Under the pieces are notes generated by a model. The model searched no databases and was not told the DNA's origin. It saw nothing but the letters and a program-made list of their open reading frames with translations. A program made the position numbers and the translations under genes. From JBEHWX01 sp048498995 (GTDB lineage Bacteria; Bacteroidota; Ignavibacteria; OLB7): a stretch of DNA of 64,000 bases. Location of the stretch: contig JBEHWX010000018.1 in assembly GCA_048498995.1 (NCBI GenBank), positions 1 to 64,000 on the forward strand, in the 5' to 3' direction. Shown piece after piece: positions 8,660 to 16,600 of the stretch (positions are counted from its first letter, which is position 1; each line of letters begins with the position of its first letter).

Positions 8660-9397
8660 TTATCGCGCGGAGTCCGATTCCAGGGCGAGGCTGCGTGCCC
8701 GCTCCAGTTGCTCCGGCTTGCCGATATCCACCCAGACCGAGCCATCGACGCGATGGGCGGCCACGCGATGGCCGGCGGCGATCAGTCTCACGTAAAGATC
8801 GATGATCGAGAACGGACCTGACTCGGTAATCAGCTCGAAGATACGGGGGGAGATCACATGAATACCACAGAAGCCGAGCTCCACCGTCGGCCCGATCGGC
8901 TCGCGTCCCTTGCGAAGAAGACCCGTAGCGCGATTTCCGTAACCGCACAGGCTCCCCTCCCCGTCGAACAGAAGATAGCGGGAGGTGTCCCGCTCCATCA
9001 CCGCGAGGGTCGCCAGGCTCCGGCTCTCGTCGTGTGCCCGGTAGAGCGCGGCCAGATCGATCTCCGAATAGATGTCCCCGTTGTGGAGCAGGAACGGCTC
9101 GCTCCCCCGGAACAGGGGCGCCGCCTTCTTCAGGCCGCCGCCGGTCTCCAGCAGGTGATCCGATTCATCGGAGATCGCGATCTCCGCCCCCAGGTCGAGC
9201 CCCTCGAGAAACGCGTTCATCTGCCCGGCATGGTGATGAACGTTGACGATGATCCGGTCGGCGCCGACGGCCACGAGGCGACGCGCCACCAGCTCGAGCA
9301 TCGGACGGCCGCCGACCTCGATCAGCGCTTTCGGCGTCGTGTCGGTATAGGGACGGAGCCGGGTGCCGAGTCCGGCGGCAAAGATCATCGCATCCAT
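8660..9397 (-). CDS. murU: MurNAc-1-phosphate uridylyltransferase (MurU-like)
   Basis: 245 residues, the usual MurU length. Nucleotidyltransferase motif AAGLGTRLRPYTDTTPK at residues ~7-23, then LLETGGGLKKA, and the metal-binding HNGDIYSEIDL. The family transfers UMP to a sugar-1-phosphate; MurU makes UDP-MurNAc in the anabolic recycling path that bypasses de novo UDP-MurNAc synthesis. The neighbouring upstream gene encodes a kinase of the AmgK type, the enzyme that supplies MurNAc-1-phosphate, and this pairing is the main reason to prefer MurU over a general glucose/mannose-1-phosphate transferase. The gap to the kinase gene is ~100 bp, same strand. Confidence 0.8.
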   Translation of the reverse strand: MDAMIFAAGLGTRLRPYTDTTPKALIEVGGRPMLELVARRLVAVGADRIIVNVHHHAGQMNAFLEGLDLGAEIAISDESDHLLETGGGLKKAAPLFRGSEPFLLHNGDIYSEIDLAALYRAHDESRSLATLAVMERDTSRYLLFDGEGSLCGYGNRATGLLRKGREPIGPTVELGFCGIHVISPRIFELITESGPFSIIDLYVRLIAAGHRVAAHRVDGSVWVDIGKPEQLERARSLALESDSAR

Positions 9398-9499
9398 CGG
9401 GGGAGGGAAATATGAATCGGAACGGATCGGGAAGATTTCATGAGGGTGAGCGGACGAGCACCATCCGGCCGGATCGAGCGTCCGGCGAGGCGCATCGGA

Positions 9500-11026
9500 T
9501 CAGGGAAGGGTCCGGACCCAGCGATCCCGCTCGCGATGCTCGAGCTCCACGCTCACACCGGGAAAGCGATCCCGGAGATGACGGGAAAGGCGCTCGGCGA
9601 AATAGACCGAGCGATGCTGGCCACCGGTGCAGCCGAAGGAGACGCTCAGGTGGGCGAATCCCCGTTCCAGATAGGCCTCGACCGCGTTGTCGATCAGAAG
9701 GCTCACGCCGGTCCAGAAGATCTCCACCCCCTTCTCCTTCTCGAGGAACTCGATCACGGGACGATCGCAGCCGCAGAGGATTTTGTACTGATCGTAGCGC
9801 CCGGGATTATGGATGGCGCGGCAGTCGAAGACGAAGCCCCCTCCATGCTCGGAGCCCTCGGCCGGATAGCCGCGCCGGTAGCTGAAGCTCCGGACCAGCA
9901 CCCGGAGCGGGCTCGCTTCGGTCGCATCCTCCCCGGCGGGCGAGGCCGGCTCGGGAGCGGCCGCCGCGGACGCGGATTCGGCGGCGGCATCGGGCTGGGT
10001 CTTCATCCGATCACCGGAGGCGAAGCGCTCGTCGGCGATGATCCGCTCGAAGACGGCGCGCAGCTCCGGCAGCTCGACCGGCATCGGCCCGCGGCTCAGG
10101 ATGCCGGCGATATTCGCCACCGCGTAGGGAACGCTCGCCAGGAAATGCTCCTTCCGCTCGAAGAAGCCCCGATAGCCGTAGGCCCCCATCGCCTGCATGA
10201 TCCGGATCAGCACGAATCCCCGGTAGAGCTCGACGAAGCGCTCCCGGTCCACCGGCATCAGCCGCTCCAGCTCATCGAGGTAGAGCTCCAGGAAGCGTTC
10301 GCGGAGGTGATCCGGGATCGCCGCCTTCGCGTCGTAGAGGAGCGATGCGATATCGTAGTGGAGCGCGCCGAGGCGTCCCCCCTGGTAATCGATCAGCCAG
10401 GGGTTGCCGTCGCGCGCCATGATGTTCCGCGACTGGAAATCCCGATAGAGGAACGTGGTCCGATCGGCCTCCAGGAGCAGATCGCAGAGCCGGCGGAAAT
10501 CCTCCTCGAGCCGCTCCTCATGGAACGGGATATGGGCGAGCTTGAGGAAGTGATACTTGAAGTAGTTGAGATCCCACATCATCGACCGGCGGTCGAACTC
10601 GCGGCAGGGATAGGCCACCGAGAAGTCGATGGCGCGCCCCCCCTCGATCTGCAGACGGGGAAGGAGCGATATCACCTTCCGGTAGAGCTCGATCACCTCC
10701 TCGGGGAACTCCCCCTCTCCCCTCCCCTTCATCAGAAGGTCGAAGAGCGTGGTATCGCCGAGATCCTCCTCCAGGTAGATCCCCGCCTCCTCATCGGCGG
10801 CATGGATCTCCGGGACCGGGAAGTCGAGGGAGCGAAAGGTGCGGGAGAAGGAGAGGAAGGCGGTGTTCTCCTCCCGATCGGGGCCATGAACGCCGATCAC
10901 GGAGGAGCCGTCCGGGCCGGTGAGGCGATAGATCCGTCGGTTCGATCCATCGGGACGCAGGGGCGTCACCGAGGCGGGCTCGGCGCCGAAGCGCCGGATA
11001 TACAGGGAGCGGAGTGCGTCGATCAC
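9500..11026 (-). CDS. Fused AmgK-type sugar kinase and RapZ C-terminal domain
   Basis: 508 residues from a GTG. Residues ~1-335 are an aminoglycoside-phosphotransferase-fold kinase: catalytic loop YRDFQSRN at ~194-201 (Tyr in place of the common His), Mg-binding IDYQGGRLG at ~212. AmgK phosphorylates MurNAc/GlcNAc at the anomeric position. A Ala/Pro/Glu-rich linker spans ~342-374. Residues ~378-505 match the C-terminal domain of RapZ: SFSYRRGYP, FVFDCRAIHNPGR, LSVSFGCTGGQHRS. The RapZ N-terminal P-loop domain is absent. In E. coli that C-terminal domain senses glucosamine-6-phosphate and binds small RNAs. Next to murU, the fusion suggests cell-wall sugar recycling with metabolite sensing (inference). 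Confidence 0.85.
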   Translation of the reverse strand: MIDALRSLYIRRFGAEPASVTPLRPDGSNRRIYRLTGPDGSSVIGVHGPDREENTAFLSFSRTFRSLDFPVPEIHAADEEAGIYLEEDLGDTTLFDLLMKGRGEGEFPEEVIELYRKVISLLPRLQIEGGRAIDFSVAYPCREFDRRSMMWDLNYFKYHFLKLAHIPFHEERLEEDFRRLCDLLLEADRTTFLYRDFQSRNIMARDGNPWLIDYQGGRLGALHYDIASLLYDAKAAIPDHLRERFLELYLDELERLMPVDRERFVELYRGFVLIRIMQAMGAYGYRGFFERKEHFLASVPYAVANIAGILSRGPMPVELPELRAVFERIIADERFASGDRMKTQPDAAAESASAAAAPEPASPAGEDATEASPLRVLVRSFSYRRGYPAEGSEHGGGFVFDCRAIHNPGRYDQYKILCGCDRPVIEFLEKEKGVEIFWTGVSLLIDNAVEAYLERGFAHLSVSFGCTGGQHRSVYFAERLSRHLRDRFPGVSVELEHRERDRWVRTLP

Positions 11027-11184
11027 GCGGAAAGTTTACGCAAATCCGCCGGACCGTCGGTAACGAATCGTCCCGGCGCCCCGGGCCGCGGCAACGGTGA
11101 TCGGGCGAAGCCCTCTTACGTACCACCGCGGCGGCGTGGCAATGGGCTCGCCAATATGAGATGAGAAGGTGGTCGGCGTACTCA

Positions 11185-11255
11185 GGTAGCCGCACGTCGT
11201 CAGCGTGCGTGCATTGGCAACCGGCGGGGCGGCCACGGGGGGCCGCCCGTACGGA
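11185..11255. repeat. Composite dispersed repeat, copy A
   Basis: A ~71-bp element: a first half with imperfect palindrome core GCACGTCGTCAGCGTGC and a second half GGCCACGGGGGGCCGCCC followed by GTACG. A degraded copy with the same two halves in the same order and spacing lies at 59899-59969. Further copies of the first half lie at 11294 and 25174-25510. Confidence 0.75.
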
Positions 11256-11293
11256 GAGCAAAACGGATCGACACTCTCGAGTAGGCACTCTTT

Positions 11294-11320
11294 GGTAGGC
11301 GCACGTCTTCAGCGTGCGCA
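11294..11320. repeat. Palindromic dispersed repeat, first half only
   Basis: GGTAGGC followed by the core GCACGTCTTCAGCGTGC: arms GCACG and CGTGC around TCTTCAG. Same family as at 11185, 25174, 25268 and 25482. The whole 11027-11432 gap holds these repeats and no supported gene. Confidence 0.8.
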
Positions 11321-11432
11321 CAGCGGGCCATCGCTCACCCACCCATCGAGGAGCTACGTAAGGCCGCCGCGAAGACCCGGAACAGCGGTAACCGCGCCAA
11401 AGGGAAATCGGGATAGCCCCGCGAAGCCCGCC

Positions 11433-13547
11433 TCAATCCTCGCCGTCGGGGCCGGGGATGCTCTGCTCCACCGTCACGCTGACGCCGCGGGAAAGGCCGC
11501 GTCCCTCCGGCAGGGAGTTGTCGAAGCGCTCCCGCTCGATGCCGGCGCCCGACCAGCGCACCCGCACATCCTCCAGCCCGAGCGCGTCGATCATCGTCTT
11601 CAGCAGCGAGGCCACCTTCTCGGCCCGCTGATGGGAGAGCCCCACGTTGTAGCGCTCGTCGCCGATGCGGTCGGTGAAGCCGGTGATCGTCACCTCGGCG
11701 CCGTCGCGGAGCACGCGGGCTATCTCGCGGACCTCCAGCTCATGGGGGCGTTTCAGGTTGGCCACGTTGTAATCGAAGTTCACCAGCCCGAAGGAGATCC
11801 GCTCCCGGTCTCCATGCACCTCGATCCGCTTGTCGATCACCCGCGTCTTCCGGTCGAGCACCAGCGGCACCTCGGCGTGCGCCACGGCCACCGCGCCGGT
11901 GGAGTCGACCACCGTCAGGGTCGCCAGCAGCGGGCTGAGGCCGGAATCGATCCGATCCTTGACGATGTTCCAGACCAGCTCGCGACGCGTCAGATCCCCC
12001 GTGTCGCGGCTGCTGTAGCGCGCCACCTCCGATCCTCCCTGCGTTACCGCGAGCGTCCACTCCCGCACCCCCGCCTCCGCCTCGAACATCGGGCTCATGC
12101 TGATCATCGGCGGGTTGAAATCGCGCACCACCTCATCGGTCACCACCTGCTCGAGGAGCGCCGGCGGCGTGCCTATCAGCTCCACGCGGCGGTTGTCCTG
12201 CCGGCCATCCTCGGTCGCCTCGTTCGAGCGCTGCATCGCCCCCTCCCCGTCGCGGATCACCACACGGCTCCGATCGATCCCCCAGACGCCGGTCAGATAG
12301 GAGCGGACCGCCTCGGCGCGGGCGCCGGCCAGATCCGGAGCCTCGTCGCTGGAGGTGGAGGCAAGGAGCGTCAGGCGCGCCGAGCGGTTCCTGCGCATCC
12401 GCTCGCCGACCACGTTCAGCAGATGATGCTGGATGCCGAGCAGATCGAGTCCGACCAGATCCTCCATCAGGAACGTGTCGGCCGCCGAGCGGGCCAGCGC
12501 CGGATAGCGCGGCGCGATGACCGCGGAATCGCGATCGAAGTAGACCACCGGAAGCAGCGGCGCGTGCTGACGATAGAGGATCTCGTGCGCGCGCACCATC
12601 ACGGCCGGCAGACGATGATGCGCCTCGTCCACGCCGTAGAGCTCCACCGACGCCGACAGGCGCGGCGCCTTCGGCAGCGGGATCAGCGCCGTCGGAGGGG
12701 CAACCTCCGGCTCCGGCACCACGCCGCGCGGCGGAGCGGAGAGCTCCCCTCCCTGTCCGGCCAGCGGCTCGCGTGCCGGCGTCGCGTCGAACAGGAGCGA
12801 GAGATGGCCGCCGAGCGAAACGGAGCGCGCGTTGAAGCCGGCGTAATGAGGGGTGATGTCGCCGGAAAGCTCGATCTCCGGCAGAAGCCAGGTCGAGCGG
12901 CCCACCGGCAGCGAATAGCCGAGCCGGATGGCGCCGCCGAGCTGGAGCAGATGCGTCTTCATCCGCTCTCCCCCCTCGGTGGTCTGCTCGGTCTGCCCTC
13001 CCAGGAACGCGAAGTCGTCGGGCCCCAGGATCTTGTCCGACTGGATCGCCTCGCCGAGCGACTGCACGCCGAAGATCGGGCCGGCGCTCAGCACCAGGCG
13101 GGAATCGACCTCCCACCGGAGGAGCATGCCGAGGCAGCCGCGCAGGAAGCTCGAGTGCAGCCGCGCCTCGTGATCGAGATAGTAGAGATGCTCCGCCTCG
13201 GCGTCGGTGATGGTGCGGGGCTCGCTCCAGGCGCCGTGAAGATCGGTGGTCATCATCGTGACCGTGGCGTCGATCGTCAGCCCGACGCCGCGCGAGAAGA
13301 AGGAGGGGATCGCCACGCTCCCGCCGAGCGGGATCATCCGCCCGCTGCCGTCGGTGATCACGCCGCACTCCGGATCGTTCCACTTGATCGGAATGGAGCT
13401 GACCACGCGCGAGACGCTCATGCCGACGGTGGGACCGAACAGCAGCTCGCGACCGCTCCCCTGCTGCGCGCGGGCAACGGCGACCGTCCCCACGGCAAGC
13501 AGGAGCCGGAGGCTCCACTCGATGACGCGATGTCTGCTGGGTCTCAT
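11433..13547 (-). CDS. Envelope protein with two OmpA-like domains
   Basis: About 704 residues. The ATG at 13547 gives a signal peptide (RLLLAVGTVAVARA) with cleavage before QQG. Residues ~30-260 look like a beta-rich, possibly barrel domain. A first OmpA-like region begins near LPVVYFDRDSAVIAP and ends near NRRVELIG. A ~110-residue beta domain follows, then a second, more canonical OmpA domain: INFDYNVANLK-type start, ITGFTDRIGDERYN, LSHQRAEKVASLL and a final RGVSVTVE. Both domains should bind peptidoglycan. It lies 56 bp downstream of the giant T9SS-tailed gene, so the two are probably cotranscribed; anchoring or scaffolding of the surface protein is inferred. Confidence 0.8.
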   Translation of the reverse strand: MRPSRHRVIEWSLRLLLAVGTVAVARAQQGSGRELLFGPTVGMSVSRVVSSIPIKWNDPECGVITDGSGRMIPLGGSVAIPSFFSRGVGLTIDATVTMMTTDLHGAWSEPRTITDAEAEHLYYLDHEARLHSSFLRGCLGMLLRWEVDSRLVLSAGPIFGVQSLGEAIQSDKILGPDDFAFLGGQTEQTTEGGERMKTHLLQLGGAIRLGYSLPVGRSTWLLPEIELSGDITPHYAGFNARSVSLGGHLSLLFDATPAREPLAGQGGELSAPPRGVVPEPEVAPPTALIPLPKAPRLSASVELYGVDEAHHRLPAVMVRAHEILYRQHAPLLPVVYFDRDSAVIAPRYPALARSAADTFLMEDLVGLDLLGIQHHLLNVVGERMRRNRSARLTLLASTSSDEAPDLAGARAEAVRSYLTGVWGIDRSRVVIRDGEGAMQRSNEATEDGRQDNRRVELIGTPPALLEQVVTDEVVRDFNPPMISMSPMFEAEAGVREWTLAVTQGGSEVARYSSRDTGDLTRRELVWNIVKDRIDSGLSPLLATLTVVDSTGAVAVAHAEVPLVLDRKTRVIDKRIEVHGDRERISFGLVNFDYNVANLKRPHELEVREIARVLRDGAEVTITGFTDRIGDERYNVGLSHQRAEKVASLLKTMIDALGLEDVRVRWSGAGIERERFDNSLPEGRGLSRGVSVTVEQSIPGPDGED

Positions 13548-13603
13548 CTCTGATCGGCATTCACGGTCCGGCAACGCGCCGGACCCGAGGAAAATCACAT
13601 CGA

Positions 13604-16600
13604 CTATTTCTGGATCACGATCGGCATGGCGCTCATCTCGGCGCGGTCCCTGAGCTCCAGCCGGTAGACGCCGCTCGGCACCGTCGCGACGTGAAGCTCC
13701 GCGCTCTGCTCCTGGTCGGTGCCGGGAGCAAGGCGCTGCGAGAGCACCTCGCGTCCCACGATGTCGAGCAGCCGCAGCTCCGGCTCCACCCCGACCGGGG
13801 CGCGATAGATGATCGTGGCCTCACCGGCGATCGGGTTCGGACGGACCGAGCTGATCCGAACGCGGCGGCCGTACTGGAAGCCGCTGCCGATGTCGCAGCC
13901 GTTGAGGAGCACCATGCCGTCGGCGGTCATCTTCGGCATCCCGCGCCCGAGGAGCGTCACGCTCTCCACCTGTACATCATTGACCGGAACGCCGGTGGAA
14001 AGCCCCTCCATCTCCAGTTCGAAGAGCATGCTTCCGGTGATGAACGCGCCGGTCCCGACGCGCTCCACGGTCACCATCCCATCCCTCCCGCGCGACATCG
14101 CCGCGCCGGTCTCCCCGACGCGCGCCGTGTGGTCGATCACGCCATGGAGGAAGAGGGAATGGGGATCGATCCGCAGCCGGACCGAATATCCGGTGACGCT
14201 GTCCTCCGGCGTCAGCGCCGGACGCGCCTTGAAGGCCAGGCGGAAGCGCTTGCCGACATCGGCCGTCACCGTGTCGAGCCACATCGCCGGCTGCGCCAGC
14301 AGGTGGAAGGGAGCCGACGTCGCGGTGCACTCCTCCCCGACCGTGAGCGTGTAGCCTCCGGGCTCGCCGAGCCTGATGGCGCGCCCGGTCCCGCCGGAGA
14401 TCGGCACGCCGTTGCGGCTCCACTGGTAGCGGGAGGCCGGCTCCGCGGCGCTGAGCGTATCGCCGGTCACCACGATCACCGGCGTGGCCGGCCTCGGCAG
14501 CACGATCACCTCCACCGGCGTCGACGTTGCCGTGCAGCCATCCGAGCTCGCGGCCGTCACCGTGTAGCTTCCGGCCGATCGGACCACGATCACGGGGGTA
14601 CCCGCGCCGGTGGACCACCGGTAGAAGGGGGCTCCGGCCGCCGCGCTCAACGTCACCGAATCTCCCTCGCAGATGATGATCGGGCCGGCCGGCGAGATCT
14701 CCGCGACCGGCAGCGGCAGCACCTCCACCGTCACCGGCTGCGAGACGCCGCCGCAGCCGTTGGCGTCGACCACCGTCACCGTGAACGTGCCCGGCTTCTC
14801 CACCAGGATCGTCCGCGACGAGTCTCCGTTCGACCAGCGGTAGGAGTCGTAGCCGGCGCCGGCATCGAGCAGGGCGCGCTCGCCGGCGCAGATCTTCGTG
14901 CCGCCGACCGCCCTGATGCTCGGCTCCAGCCGGTCCCCGATCGTCACCTCGAGCGACGTGGTGGCCACGCAGCCGTCGAGCGAGCGGACCGTCAGGAGCA
15001 CGCGGCCGATGCCGTCCCCCTGCCAGGTCACGGTGGCGTCGGTTCCTCCCTGGCCGGCAACGAGATCGCCGCCGGTCACCCGCCAGTCGTAGGCCACGCC
15101 GGGGCTGGCCGCGGCGCTGTAGACGATGGTGGAGCGGCGGCAGACGATCCGCGGCCCGTAGATCGTGGCGTCCGGAGCGGGGCGCACCACCACGCGCACC
15201 GGCTGCGAGACGCCGACGCATCCCTCGCGGCTGGTGACGGTCACCTGGTAGACGCCGGAATCGCGCACCTCGATGGTACGGCCGGTTCTCCCGTCGGACC
15301 AGAGGTAGCTGGCGTAGCCGGGCCCGGCGTCGAGCACGGTCCTGTCGCCGGCGCAGATCGCGGTGCCGTTGGAGGCGGTCACCACCGGCGGCTTCTCGAG
15401 TCCCTCCAGCACGTTGACCACGCCGGAGCGGCCGCTGCAGCCGAAGTTGTCGGACACGTCGACCCAGTACGCCCCCGGCGTCCGCGCGAGAATGGTCCGC
15501 GTGGTCTCTCCGGTCGACCAGCGATAGCTGGCGTAGCCGGGCCCCGCGTCCAGCGTGAGCGAGTCGACGCCGCAGAGGCGGAGCGGACGATCGCCGATCA
15601 CCACCGGCACCAGGCCGTTGCCGATCGAGACCTTCAGCGCCGCCGACGACGCGCAGCCGCTGGGGTCGACATGCGCGCTGACGCGCACGGTCCCCTCGCC
15701 GACGGCGCCCCATCTGATCGTCACGGTCGAGGCGTTGGCCGGGCCGATGATCTGCCCCCCTCCTCCCTCCACCGACCACTCGACGACATATCCCGGCGGG
15801 ACATCGTAGCGCTGCTCGGCGCCGGCGCAGACCGCGCTCGGCCCCTGTATCGCGATCACCGGCAACGGGTCGACCACGACGGCGATCGAGTCCGACGTGG
15901 CAAGGCAGCCGATGTCGTTGGCGACCGTCACCGCGAAGCGGCCGGTGCGGCGCGCCACGATCTGACGGGTCCGCTCGCCGCTGGACCAGAGGTAGCTCCG
16001 ATAGGTCCCCCCGGCATCGAGGATGATGCTGTCCCCCTCGCAGAACCGGAGCGGACGATCCGGAACGATCACCGGATGCGGGCGCGGCTCGGCGCGGACG
16101 GTAACCGCCGGGGAGAGTGCGCCGCAGCCGTTGGAGTCGGTGACGGTGACGCTGTAGCTGCCGGAGCTCGTCACCTCGATCGTGCGCGTGGTCTCTCCGG
16201 TCGACCAGAGGTAGCTCCTGGCGCCGGCCGGTGCCTGCAGCGGCAGACGATCCCCCTCGCAGAACAGCGTCGGCCCGAGCGGCGTGACGCGCGCGGCCGG
16301 GCGCGGATGCACCGTTATCGTAATCGGATCGGAGGTGGCCGGGCAGCCGAAGGAGTTCATCACGGTGACCGTATAGGTGCCGGGAGCGCGCACCACGATG
16401 CGCTGCGACGTGCCGCCGGATGACCAGACATAGTTCATGAAGCCGGGATCGGCCTCGAGCACGGCGGAGTCGCCGTCGCAGATCACCAGCGGACCGCCGG
16501 TGATCCTCGGCTTGGTGCGGGGCTTGACGATCACCTCGGAGGTGACGCTGGCGATGCAGTCGTTCTCGTTCGTGACGGTCACCGTGTAGCGGCCGGAGCG

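Noticed and set aside
9440..11164. Long plus-strand open frame opposite the kinase-RapZ gene
   Set aside because: It is antisense to a well-supported gene, very Arg/Glu/His-rich, and shows no family motif; a by-product of high GC3 coding.
11027..11432. Short open frames in the repeat-rich gap
   Set aside because: They are translations of the dispersed palindromic repeat and appear in the same form in the 25-kb gap.
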